This document shows positions 26,372 through 35,152 of a stretch of DNA of 52,199 nt, one piece after another. Source of the stretch: Flavobacteriaceae bacterium (GTDB lineage Bacteria > Bacteroidota > Bacteroidia > Flavobacteriales > Flavobacteriaceae); assembly GCA_020346245.1 (NCBI GenBank), contig CP070778.1:878511-930709 (forward strand), given 5' to 3'. The position numbers and the translations under genes were made by a program. A model generated the notes under the pieces. The model did not search any database. It was not told the DNA's origin and was given only the letters and a program-made list of their open reading frames with translations. The number at the start of each line of letters is the position of its first letter. Within the stretch, counting starts at the first letter, position 1.

Positions 26372-26415
26372 ATATGATTTACTTTTATCAAAGTGATATT
26401 TAAGCTAATAAGCCT

Positions 26416-27294
26416 TTATTTTTTACCACCACCAACAGGCATGGTATAAGTAAAATTAAGGCGAAAAGAGCTCTGTACGGCCGGGCCCTGCCAGTTTTTG
26501 TAAATCGCACTGGTTTGGTATTCGACATAAGCATTTATAGAACCCTTAGACATCACCCATACCTTACCAAATCGAAGCCCAATGGGCAGGTAAAAACCTT
26601 TGGTGTTCCAATCGTAGAGGGCTACCATATCCCCGTTACCCGCGTAATATCCCGAATCTCCAAAACGGTAATTAAGGAAGGGGGCAATACCAAGCGGATT
26701 TGAATCTGAAGTTCCCGCCGGAAGCGTTCTGGGATCTATAGCACGAAAGGATTGTGTAAGCAAAACCCCGTAGAACCATAAGCCGGAATTATTAACAAGA
26801 GCTCCGGATAGTCCATACCCCCATTCATCCTTTGCCACATCTTTATTACCTGGCAATGTAACCAGCGGACCTATACCGGCCCTACCGGTTCCCCAGTCTG
26901 TAAAACTTGGAATGATTAATGCAAAGATCTCGGTATTTCCAAATCCGGATTTCCCGTTATTTACATCTTCGTAATGCCTGATGGTTACCCTTGGAAGAAT
27001 CGTAAGACCTTTTAAGGGGATAGGAGCAACGATTCGTAGTTGTACATAATTGTCGAGCCCTGCTCGTCTTGGTGTCCCATTTACTATATCGCTGTAATAA
27101 CTGGGCATAAATTGATAGGCAAACTGAAAACTCCATTGGGTAGCTGTGGCATCCAATGCCTTGGAAGCCGCACTCTGCTGCTCCCCTGAATTTTCTTCTT
27201 GCGAAATGGAAGTTTTGCCAGGCTCTTCCTGGGCAAAGCCAATGGTTAAACTTAGTAGCAAAAACGGAATTAATACGTGTTTTTTCATAACCAT
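26416..27294 (-). CDS. Predicted outer-membrane beta-barrel, MetA-phenol/transporter-like family
   Basis: 292 residues with a signal peptide ending in GFAQ. Short polar region, then strands with features of the porin-like transporter family (WGTGRAGIGPLVTLPGNKD, then FLNYRFGDSGYY). The ATG at 27294 is followed two codons on by a second ATG; either could be used. It follows the transporter-suffix gene by 16 bp, supporting one operon. Export or import partner of the inner-membrane proteins is inferred. Confidence 0.72.
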   Translation of the reverse strand: MVMKKHVLIPFLLLSLTIGFAQEEPGKTSISQEENSGEQQSAASKALDATATQWSFQFAYQFMPSYYSDIVNGTPRRAGLDNYVQLRIVAPIPLKGLTILPRVTIRHYEDVNNGKSGFGNTEIFALIIPSFTDWGTGRAGIGPLVTLPGNKDVAKDEWGYGLSGALVNNSGLWFYGVLLTQSFRAIDPRTLPAGTSDSNPLGIAPFLNYRFGDSGYYAGNGDMVALYDWNTKGFYLPIGLRFGKVWVMSKGSINAYVEYQTSAIYKNWQGPAVQSSFRLNFTYTMPVGGGKK

Positions 27295-27310
27295 AAATTA
27301 TTTCATAATG

Positions 27311-27835
27311 TTATTTATGTGTTTTAGTTACCCGCACATCATATTTAAAAAGACTGCTTATTTTATCCCAGAAGTCGCCCCCCAATACAAAAAAGCTACA
27401 TATAAATACCGCATCCAGAGCTATTGTAAACCATAATGGTAAATTTTGAAAAACACTACTTAAATGTTCTATATAGGGTTGCAAAATTCCTATTAAAACA
27501 GGTATACTGAAAAGAGCCAAGCCAAAGCGGTAACGAAAAAGACTAACCGTATCCGGAGGAGCGAATCGCTTTAAATACTTAATTGCTTTTCCTTTAATTA
27601 ATTCGTAGCCCTTTTTGCCCATCACAGCTATCGCTAAGATCATAAAAACCTCCGGTATGCCAAAAGCCAGCAAACCGGAGATTATACTCTTAGTAGCAGC
27701 AGACCAATTTGAGGCTACCACCAGTGGAATTAATAGCGGGCTGAAAAATCCTACTACCAAAATCACAGCGCCAAGGCGAAGTTTTCCTTGGGATTTTTGT
27801 GTGTTAATTAACTCCTGATTTTGGTAATCATCCAT
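27311..27835 (-). CDS. Transporter-suffix-type inner-membrane protein
   Basis: 174 residues with four hydrophobic segments in two pairs. The sequences PEVFMILAIAVMGKKGYELI and YRFGLALFSIPVLIGILQ fit the recurrent transporter suffix-type membrane domain. No catalytic residues. First gene of the membrane cluster, under site f (promoter about 100 bp upstream), so its product may be a subunit or regulator of the downstream channel proteins. Confidence 0.6.
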   Translation of the reverse strand: MDDYQNQELINTQKSQGKLRLGAVILVVGFFSPLLIPLVVASNWSAATKSIISGLLAFGIPEVFMILAIAVMGKKGYELIKGKAIKYLKRFAPPDTVSLFRYRFGLALFSIPVLIGILQPYIEHLSSVFQNLPLWFTIALDAVFICSFFVLGGDFWDKISSLFKYDVRVTKTHK

Positions 27836-27938
27836 ATAGCCGTATTTTCATTTTCCTAATTTAAATCCTTGCATGACAAATATTACTAGCATGCCTTATT
27901 TCTGGGATACAATAACTAAACAGACCTTTGAACTTACC

Positions 27939-27983
27939 CAAAAGTCCCCATTAGTCGATATTGATCCTATGATAAATATCATT
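27939..27983 (-). promoter_or_regulatory. Promoter with Crp/Fnr-like operator (site f)
   Basis: Core TGATAAATATCA within 27968-27983, a good dyad. On the minus strand GACTTTTG (27939-27946, 7/8) lies 21 bp downstream. Predicted start near 27934, about 99 nt before the ATG at 27835. Confidence 0.6.
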
Positions 27984-28068
27984 TATAGTGCTAAACATTT
28001 AAAGTGTAGCTTGTCGTTTTTATTTACCATAACGACAACCAAAATGACTTGAAAATATTCCTTTACGA

Positions 28069-28103
28069 AAAATTGTATGCCACATTTTGTGGCATACAAT
28101 TTT
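28069..28103 (-). terminator. 16-bp perfect stem-loop after the sulfatase gene
   Basis: AAAATTGTATGCCACA (28069-28084) pairs perfectly with 28088-28103 across a 3-nt TTT loop. Read on the minus strand it ends in a T-run, as expected for an intrinsic terminator about 90 bp after the sulfatase stop. Confidence 0.7.
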
Positions 28104-28194
28104 CTATTATAGCATTAAATTTAACGTCCACAAAAAACATTGCACTTACCAGTGTATTATGAGATAAAAAGCAAAGTTTTCCTATCGTCAAAAA

Positions 28195-29742
28195 CTATTT
28201 ATCCCCGGCACCTCTTGTAACAGCTTTCATTACTTTATCTAAACTAAAACTACCCGGTTCTTGTCTTGGAGGAAATTCGCTAAAACTTTGAAGCCACTGG
28301 CCAATATAGGCTGCGGAGGGTGCAATCATAAACATATGTTCTACCCACCAATGCTCGTACCCAATAGATTCTTCATGTGCTTTTTCAAAAGGATCCATTC
28401 TTAAATTAGTAAGCATGGGTGCCCTAAGTTGGGTATATGGATTTCTCCAAACATCAATTCCTTCTGCGTCTTGTTGCAGGAAGGTAATCTTCCAGTTATT
28501 GTATCGGAGCGCGGCTACACTACCATCATCCGTAAAGTAAAGAAACTCATGTCGCGGCCACTCCGCCTCTCCTTTTAGGGCAGGTATTAGATTGTATCCA
28601 TCAAGGTGCACCTTATAGGTCATATCACCCACTTTCTTACCTTTTAAGAGGTCTTGCTTTACATTGGGATCACCTGCAGCGGCAACTAATGTTGCCAACA
28701 TGTCCTCATGGGCAGCAATCTCATTTACTATAGTACCTGGTTTAATAACCCCTGGCCAGCGCATTACCGTAGGGACTCTAAAACCACCTTCCCATTGCGT
28801 AGCTTTTTCACTTTTGAACATGGTAGATCCGCCATCTGGCCAGCTAAAAACCTCAGCTCCATTATCAGTACTATACATAACAATGGTATTGTCTGCAATT
28901 CCTAATTCATCTAGTTTATCAAGGAGTTGACCTACCATTGCATCGTGTTCCACCATTCCATCTGCATAAACACCCAAGCCTGTTTTTCCAACAGATTCCT
29001 CTTTTAGGTGTGTGAAAATGTGCATGCGGGTACTATTCCACCAAACAAAGAAGGGTTTATTGTCCTTTACCGCATCGTCCATAAATCGAAGTGCCGCGTC
29101 TGTTACTTCCATGTCTACGGTTTCCATTCGCTTCTTGGTCAAGGGGCCGGTATCTTCTATTCTGCCATCCGCATAGCTATGTATCACGCCACGGGGTCCA
29201 AATTTTTCCTTGAGGGTTTTGCCATCGGGAAATACAAAGTCACCCGGATAATTAGGATGCTCCGGTTCCTCTTCAGCATTCAGGTGATAAAGGTTTCCAA
29301 AAAACTCATCAAAACCGTGATTAGAAGGGAGCATTTCATCGAGATCTCCCAGATGGTTTTTACCAAATTGCCCCGTTGCATAACCCTGAGCTTTTAAGAG
29401 TGTGGCAATGGTAGGATCTTCCTTCTTCATACCCTCAGGAGCTCCCGGAAGACCTACTTTGGTAAGCCCTGTACGTATAGGCGACTGACCGGTAATAAAG
29501 GCGGCACGACCAGCGGTACAACTCTGCTGCCCGTACCAGTCAGTAAATAATGCACCTTCCTTGGCTATGCGATCAATATTCGGGGTTTTATACCCCATCA
29601 TTCCCATATTATAGGCACTTACGTTAAACTGCCCAATATCATCACCCCAGATCACCAGGATATTGGGTTTTTTGGTCTGTTGTGCAAAAACAAATGCACT
29701 AAACAGAAGGAGCAGTACTCCTGAAAAAATAATTTTCTTCAT
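28195..29742 (-). CDS. Type I (formylglycine) sulfatase / arylsulfatase
   Basis: 515 residues with a signal peptide ending in VFAQ; secreted to the periplasm. N-terminal metal-site NILVIWGDDIG, then the formylglycine site SCTAGR with Cys75 (CxAxR, where many sulfatases have CxPxR), followed by ITGQSPIRTG. Later STDNG carries a metal Asp and Asn. Needs a formylglycine-generating enzyme, not in the window. Such enzymes desulfate marine polysaccharides or sterol-like and aryl sulfates; the substrate cannot be told. Monocistronic under site g. Confidence 0.93.
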   Translation of the reverse strand: MKKIIFSGVLLLLFSAFVFAQQTKKPNILVIWGDDIGQFNVSAYNMGMMGYKTPNIDRIAKEGALFTDWYGQQSCTAGRAAFITGQSPIRTGLTKVGLPGAPEGMKKEDPTIATLLKAQGYATGQFGKNHLGDLDEMLPSNHGFDEFFGNLYHLNAEEEPEHPNYPGDFVFPDGKTLKEKFGPRGVIHSYADGRIEDTGPLTKKRMETVDMEVTDAALRFMDDAVKDNKPFFVWWNSTRMHIFTHLKEESVGKTGLGVYADGMVEHDAMVGQLLDKLDELGIADNTIVMYSTDNGAEVFSWPDGGSTMFKSEKATQWEGGFRVPTVMRWPGVIKPGTIVNEIAAHEDMLATLVAAAGDPNVKQDLLKGKKVGDMTYKVHLDGYNLIPALKGEAEWPRHEFLYFTDDGSVAALRYNNWKITFLQQDAEGIDVWRNPYTQLRAPMLTNLRMDPFEKAHEESIGYEHWWVEHMFMIAPSAAYIGQWLQSFSEFPPRQEPGSFSLDKVMKAVTRGAGDK

Positions 29743-30132
29743 AATTATAGTTTTAAAAATTAAGTGTTCCAGTTATTAATAAATATTTGATTGTATGAAC
29801 TAGTTATTAGCGATTGCGTATCTTTAAGTTTGTACCCGAACAGATCTCATTATCAATTGCAAAAATGCTCACTTTGTCTAAATAAATTTATGATATATAT
29901 CATAATCAGGCCGATAGAAAACCTTAGAATTGACATCTTAATAAAATAGTATTTAGGGGGGAGAATGCTCTATTGCTTAATCTATATAAATATAGGTTAA
30001 TTTGAGTTTTAAAGCAATCAGTGATCATAAAACTCTTAGGAATAATTTAGCGCAAAGGAATTAGGTATGTGCAGCTGCATTGAAGAAAACGACAATCGGG
30101 TAAGATATATACCGGTATATTTATGGAATTCC
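29743..30132. other. Sulfatase regulatory region, no gene
   Basis: A 390-bp gap holding the site g promoter (29860-29904). Right of it I see only AT-rich sequence and a short palindromic GCAGCTGC near 30071. Confidence 0.5.
29860..29904 (-). promoter_or_regulatory. Promoter with Crp/Fnr-like operator (site g)
   Basis: TTATGATATATATCATAA is an 18-bp perfect palindrome centred on 29896/29897, with core TGAT-N4-ATCA. On the minus strand CATTTTTG (29860-29867, 7/8) lies 21 bp beyond the 16-mer. Predicted start near 29855, about 113 nt before the sulfatase ATG. Confidence 0.6.
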
Positions 30133-30657
30133 TTAAAACATTTTGCTAAGACCAACACCAAACGAGTAGGTACTATACTCTTTTTTAAAATCAAAGCTTA
30201 AAGCCGGTGACAGGCCCCAATTATTTCCCAGTTCAAATTCATATTCCGTAGTTGCCCTGAAAATATAAAGGTTCCTGTTACTTTCAAACTCCACACCCGG
30301 ACCGGCAAAAACACTCCATCCCTTTAATAGCGTATAACCGGCTACGACACCTGTGACTACAGCATTCTCCCTGGGAATATTTTCACCTCCAAAATCTACA
30401 GCGTATTTACCAAGTTCCAGGTCCACAACTATGCCTATCTGCCATTTAGGATTGAATTTATAAAAATAATCCAGCCCAATGGTAGGTATCTCTTCAGACT
30501 TGAGTGATTCCCCTTCTTCAATAGTCTCGGGAATATGCGTCAGCCCTAAGAGTAAAACCACCTTGTGTTTGGTTTGCTCCTCTTTGTCATTTTCTTGCGA
30601 CAATATGGGCATTATTACCAATAGAAAGAGTAGAAAGCTAATTGGTTTAAACTTCAT
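30133..30657 (-). CDS. Small outer-membrane beta-barrel-like protein
   Basis: 174 residues; signal peptide ending in PILSQ. After an acidic mature start come alternating strands (IGLDYFYKFNPKWQIGIVVD, TYSFGVGLSKMF) ending in Phe, typical of an 8-strand barrel. No family name recognised. It is the last gene after AsmA (111-bp gap) and may be in its operon. Confidence 0.65.
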   Translation of the reverse strand: MKFKPISFLLFLLVIMPILSQENDKEEQTKHKVVLLLGLTHIPETIEEGESLKSEEIPTIGLDYFYKFNPKWQIGIVVDLELGKYAVDFGGENIPRENAVVTGVVAGYTLLKGWSVFAGPGVEFESNRNLYIFRATTEYEFELGNNWGLSPALSFDFKKEYSTYSFGVGLSKMF

Positions 30658-30768
30658 TTATTATATCTTTTCCAGGAATATTACTATAAATATTGGCATG
30701 AAAGTACTAAAATTACTGTATTAATTTTGATCAAAAGCGTGTTTTAGTATTGGATTATTATCACAAGG

Positions 30769-33700
30769 TTAATTAGATTTTTTTATTGGTAGAGGATGAT
30801 GTACGGCGCCCTGGTAAACAGGTTCACATTTTACACCCACCACTGAATTAATAAAGTTAATAACCGATCCCAGCAGGGTTTTGGCAATCCTTAATTTACT
30901 TACCTCGAGACTATCTACTTTCCCACTGATATTTTGTTCCATAAGACTACAACCATTTTTATCAATTACATAGGCAGTGAAGCCAGGGATGGAATCATTT
31001 GCAAAATCAAATTTACCATCAAAGGCAAGCCTGTTGGCTAATGTACTGAAGGCTACATCTTCGGTTTCAAGGATGCCATCACTAATTTTCCAGTTAGCCA
31101 ATGCCCGGGAAACCACCGTGGTATCATCTTCTTTAAGATTAGCGCTAAGCAGACTTCCAAAATCACCGCCTTTAGTAACCACTGCACCCATTGGCCCGGC
31201 CAATACAAATGCGCCTACATCCATCAGGTTGAATTTCTGGCTGCGTTTGTATTTTTTTAATAAATCGTCTATATCCATACCATAAAGTCTTAAGGTATCT
31301 CCTGAAAACCTGAGGGTACCTTTTATAGTTTTATTCATTTCATCCCAGTCCGCTAAAGTCCCGCCCAACTGTATTGACGCATTTAACATACCATCCATAA
31401 ATTTGTTTGAATTGTATTTCTTAATTACGGATTCAATGGGAATGTCCTTTATATTATAATTTAACTCAAAGCGTGACGGTTCTTCCGAAAGATCCAGTAA
31501 CAAGGATCCATCATCTAAATTCTTTACCTTCCTGAGGTTGGAAAAATTTATATTAAAAACATCATTAAGGGCCGTGAAGTGGAGTGTAATTGGTGTAAAC
31601 TTAAATATTGGGGTGTTAATCCTATCTATATTTAAACTACCTTCAGTGGTTTGAAACCCTACTATTTCGTTGGATCCCTCTTCATGAAGAAAATACAGCC
31701 CTTTTAATTCAAGATTGATCTTCTTTGATTCATAAAGAACTGAATCGGGTTTGCGTAAGGAAATGTCGCTATTTGTAATGGTCGCCTTTTGCAAAGCAAA
31801 GGGTTTGGTCTCCATTGTTCCGGATAGTTTTAAATCCCCGTTTACGAGAATCATTTCACCTTGGTTCATTGTTTTTGAGTTGAGTAACTCAAGATCATTC
31901 ATTTCATAAATCAAATCCAGGATATATTGAATCGGGATAGTATCTATGACCAAATCAGCAGTAATATCCAACAGTTCAGCATTATCGCTTATTACCAAAT
32001 TACCTGTTAGATCTGCTGATCCTATTGGTAGCTCTGCATGCATCTCGCTCACATCTATTAAAAGGCCTTTTTGGGTTTCGTACAGCTCGAGCATCCCCTG
32101 AACATTTTGTATCCCCGGGAGTTTATCCATTTCAAAGGAAAGGTGATTGAGTTGTATGCCAATAAAAGGTAAATAGGTTTCCAGAGATTTATTTTCTCCT
32201 CCAGACACCCTAACATCAGCAAATAAGTTGCTTATTCTATCATCTACTAAAGGAGCTGTTTCCGGATCAGGAATGAAGTGTTTTGTGAAAAGTTTAGAGG
32301 ATCTTAATTCCAAATCGGCCTCAAGTTCCTGTTCTTTATTAAAGATAAAGTGGTACAGGTTTTTTAACTGTCCATCAAGGGTTACATCACTGTTTTCATA
32401 GTAAAGCCCCAGTTTTTTTAAGTGCACAGTATTTCCCTCTTCCGCTATATCCCCGCTAAGCGAATTTATAGTCTTATCCGTTGGGATAAATTTAAACCCA
32501 ATATTTTCTAAATTGAGTGACCACCTGCTTAAGCTATCCATCGAATGCTCGTTCTGCAAATTAAGTAAGCCGTCAAACTCAGCTTCCAATTTTATCTTCC
32601 CTCGCAAGGAATCAATTTTTGGGAATTGAAAGATATCGTCAAAACCGTCTAACAAGACTAAAGCGTTGACATCGTATTTCAGATAGGGTTGTAGAAAATT
32701 TTTCAGGAGAAAATTCCCGGAAACAGATCCCCCGGGCATTTGGCCTTTTAAATCCCTAACGGACAGCATTGCTTTTGAATAATCTGCCATTTCACCAGAA
32801 TGAAATTCCCCGGTAAACCCAATATTCTTAAAAGTCCCTACGCCATCCGGAACTTTAAAACTTAAATCTTTTACTCCAAAATCCAGATCAATAATCGGAG
32901 GATTATGCTCCATTTGCCCGTAAAGCCTTCCCTTTATTATGATATCAGCTTTTTGGAGTGATGCTTCGTTATGTTTTAAGACTTCTTCCTGTAACAATCT
33001 TGATAATACCTCAAAATCATTAGCAGAGGCATTAAATTCCAAGTCAATATCTTTTCCCTTTTTATGATCATAACTTCCTTTCAGATCAATAATAAATCCC
33101 TCAACCTCCAAATACCCATTATTTACAAGTATTTTTTGGTCGGCTTCAATAAAATCCAGCTGCAACTCCAATGAAGTGGGCCCTAACTCGGTAACCATAG
33201 GCAAACTAGTATTCTCCATGATCTGGAAATCACTGCTTAGATTACATGAAATGCCCTTTGAATTCAATGAAATATTTCCATTAAGTAAGGTCAAATCCAC
33301 CAGGATAGATTCCTCTTCTGAACGGTTCTGGTATGTGAATGCCATATCCCGTAATTCAATTTCCTTTAAATCTATTTCTAATGAGTTGGGTGTTACTTCT
33401 GATTTTGTAATCTGTTCTGGTCTTTTTGTTCCGGGCATTGCTGTTTTTGCTTTTTGGGGCTTTATTGGGACTATAGTATCCTTAACAGTGGGATTTTTCG
33501 GAAGGGATATGGGATTTTCGAGGGCTTTTTCAAGATTTAATTTTTTGTCCTCGTATTCGATAAAATTTATTGAGCCATGTACCATGCTAACGCTGCTGAC
33601 TATCAGATTTTGATTTCTAATCAGCGGCCAGGGTTCAAAGGAGAGATTTAAAGTTTCTGCAGAAAGAATAGGACGCTCCCCCGCCGTTCTCAATGCGTCT

Positions 33701-33954
33701 TTATGTTCATAATAATTAACGTTTTTAAGTCGAACCGAAACGTCCGGTAAATTGTGGAATAACGTGAGCTCTATTTCTTCAATTTCCAGGTCCCCCGACT
33801 GTATTTCCGAAACATATAATTGAATCTCATCAAGAATCCATTCCTTGACCTCTTTTTGATAGATTATTCCTAAAGTCAGACCCAAAAGCAATAGTATCCC
33901 TAAGGCAAGCAGCAGCCGCTTTAATACTATTTTGAAGGATAGTTTCCGGGTCAT
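30769..33954 (-). CDS. AsmA-family protein, envelope lipid or OMP assembly
   Basis: About 1061 residues from the ATG at 33954, directly before basic-hydrophobic MTRKLSFKIVLKRLLLALGI (signal anchor); an in-frame ATG 132 bp upstream is unlikely because it adds a non-conserved polar leader overlapping the preceding gene. The rest is the AsmA pattern of alternating beta strands (for example DLEIEEIELTLFHNLPDVSV). AsmA-like proteins bridge the inner and outer membrane and move phospholipids. Follows an OMP gene by 94 bp and precedes another barrel. Likely part of the site h operon. Confidence 0.85.
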   Translation of the reverse strand: MTRKLSFKIVLKRLLLALGILLLLGLTLGIIYQKEVKEWILDEIQLYVSEIQSGDLEIEEIELTLFHNLPDVSVRLKNVNYYEHKDALRTAGERPILSAETLNLSFEPWPLIRNQNLIVSSVSMVHGSINFIEYEDKKLNLEKALENPISLPKNPTVKDTIVPIKPQKAKTAMPGTKRPEQITKSEVTPNSLEIDLKEIELRDMAFTYQNRSEEESILVDLTLLNGNISLNSKGISCNLSSDFQIMENTSLPMVTELGPTSLELQLDFIEADQKILVNNGYLEVEGFIIDLKGSYDHKKGKDIDLEFNASANDFEVLSRLLQEEVLKHNEASLQKADIIIKGRLYGQMEHNPPIIDLDFGVKDLSFKVPDGVGTFKNIGFTGEFHSGEMADYSKAMLSVRDLKGQMPGGSVSGNFLLKNFLQPYLKYDVNALVLLDGFDDIFQFPKIDSLRGKIKLEAEFDGLLNLQNEHSMDSLSRWSLNLENIGFKFIPTDKTINSLSGDIAEEGNTVHLKKLGLYYENSDVTLDGQLKNLYHFIFNKEQELEADLELRSSKLFTKHFIPDPETAPLVDDRISNLFADVRVSGGENKSLETYLPFIGIQLNHLSFEMDKLPGIQNVQGMLELYETQKGLLIDVSEMHAELPIGSADLTGNLVISDNAELLDITADLVIDTIPIQYILDLIYEMNDLELLNSKTMNQGEMILVNGDLKLSGTMETKPFALQKATITNSDISLRKPDSVLYESKKINLELKGLYFLHEEGSNEIVGFQTTEGSLNIDRINTPIFKFTPITLHFTALNDVFNINFSNLRKVKNLDDGSLLLDLSEEPSRFELNYNIKDIPIESVIKKYNSNKFMDGMLNASIQLGGTLADWDEMNKTIKGTLRFSGDTLRLYGMDIDDLLKKYKRSQKFNLMDVGAFVLAGPMGAVVTKGGDFGSLLSANLKEDDTTVVSRALANWKISDGILETEDVAFSTLANRLAFDGKFDFANDSIPGFTAYVIDKNGCSLMEQNISGKVDSLEVSKLRIAKTLLGSVINFINSVVGVKCEPVYQGAVHHPLPIKKSN

Positions 33955-34048
33955 ACTATTTAATAAGTATTTAAGGAATACAAATTTTAAATTTAAAGAA
34001 TTAAAAGATGATTCATACATTTCTCTGCAACCTATTAAGCAGGGAAAA

Positions 34049-35023
34049 TTAGTTCTTTGACCTTGCCTGATCTTTTGCTTTTGCATCTAACCAACGATAC
34101 TGATACCCAACGCTTACCACATCAAAGTCGCTGCCTTGTTGAAATCGGATTCCGGATCCGGCAACAAATTTCAACGTATGCTTTCTCCCAAAAGGAAGGG
34201 CATAGGTAAGACCAAGCCTCAATTGAGAAATTGTAACATCTCGTTTTACATCGTTTATTGTGTTTACACCACCATAGGCATACCCCATGGAAAATGCCAA
34301 CCACATCCCCTGTTTGTTAAAAGCTCTGGTTAAGTCTCCCTTAATCACCCATAAAGGCGATTGGGTTAATTTATTATCAACTAAAAACTCATTATTTGGT
34401 GTAAAAATCCAAAACCCTGTATGCCCTTCTATAAACCACTTTTTAAATTTATGTGATACCCCATAAATTCCTCTGATACTCCATCTGTTGGCTCCAAGAT
34501 TTGGCAATTGCTCAGGAATATAGTTACCCGTTGGAATTATAAATTGCAGAGATAATCCTGTGATCGTTTTTGGTGTAAATGATTTAAATTCTTCGGGTTT
34601 TAATGAGGGTGCACCGGTAAGATTTACAGAAAATCTCAAACGCAGATCACCAAAACCGGTATAGCTATCTTCAAAACCCGATCCTTCGAAAACTCCGGTA
34701 TAGTCTCCCCCCGCAAAAGGTATTACGGCATCAATCCTTCCTGATTTTCCGAAGAAATTAACGCTGCGCACATAGGCAAGGACTATTGTATTAATTCTGC
34801 CATTAAAATCATCCAGAGGTAATGACGCATCTAGCAAAACATTTCCTGATGCATATGCATAACCTGCAGCAAAAAAATTTAAATTCCTTGGCAAGTTCAC
34901 CCTGCTCCTGGGTTCGAGCTCCTGGGAAACCCCATTCAATGGTATGACAAGAGCTAAAAGTATTCCTAATTTTAATACTAAACCGCAGAGCCTGACTTTA
35001 TCGTTCCTATTGCACATTGGCAT
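34049..35023 (-). CDS. Predicted outer-membrane transporter-like beta-barrel
   Basis: 324 residues with a signal peptide ending in GVSQ. Strand-rich with NLPRNLNFFAAGYAYASGNV and GLSLQFIIPTGNY, features of the phenol-degradation MetA or neuromedin U-like transporter families. No ligand can be assigned. It is the first gene under site h and is followed 94 bp later by AsmA on the same strand, so a role in envelope lipid or outer-membrane homeostasis is plausible. Confidence 0.72.
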   Translation of the reverse strand: MPMCNRNDKVRLCGLVLKLGILLALVIPLNGVSQELEPRSRVNLPRNLNFFAAGYAYASGNVLLDASLPLDDFNGRINTIVLAYVRSVNFFGKSGRIDAVIPFAGGDYTGVFEGSGFEDSYTGFGDLRLRFSVNLTGAPSLKPEEFKSFTPKTITGLSLQFIIPTGNYIPEQLPNLGANRWSIRGIYGVSHKFKKWFIEGHTGFWIFTPNNEFLVDNKLTQSPLWVIKGDLTRAFNKQGMWLAFSMGYAYGGVNTINDVKRDVTISQLRLGLTYALPFGRKHTLKFVAGSGIRFQQGSDFDVVSVGYQYRWLDAKAKDQARSKN

Positions 35024-35053
35024 TTAGTTAAGTAGGGAACCTTTCCTATTAGC

Positions 35054-35098
35054 CAAATTTATCAAGTAAAACACTTTTTTAACATGATTAAAGTCACA
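35054..35098 (-). promoter_or_regulatory. Promoter with Crp/Fnr-like operator (site h)
   Basis: CATGATTAAAGTCACA (35083-35098) contains core TGAT-N4-GTCA. On the minus strand a perfect -7 element TAAATTTG (35054-35061) lies 21 bp downstream. Predicted start near 35049, 26 nt before the ATG at 35023. Confidence 0.7.
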
Positions 35099-35129
35099 AA
35101 AAAAGGGAGCCTTTTTGACTCCCTTTTTT
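35099..35129 (-). terminator. Rho-independent terminator
   Basis: A/G-rich arm (35099-35109, ending GGGAG) pairs with CTCCC plus T-run (35119-35129) around a 9-nt loop; 11-bp stem. Terminates the minus-strand gene ending at 35153 and insulates site h. Confidence 0.8.
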
Positions 35130-35152
35130 AAAAACAAATATATTTACCTTTG

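Larger units (their letters stand above)
27836..28194. other. Promoter-terminator region, no gene
   Basis: This 359-bp gap holds the site f promoter for the membrane cluster and the strong sulfatase terminator hairpin (28069-28103). Nothing else is recognised. Confidence 0.5.

Noticed and set aside
30727..30740. TTTTGATCAAAA palindrome near 30730 as another operator.
   Set aside because: The half-sites abut without the 4-bp spacer, and it lacks a promoter at the fixed distance.
34054..34086. Earlier start for the AsmA gene at 34086.
   Set aside because: It overlaps the preceding gene and adds a polar leader before the real signal anchor at 33954.
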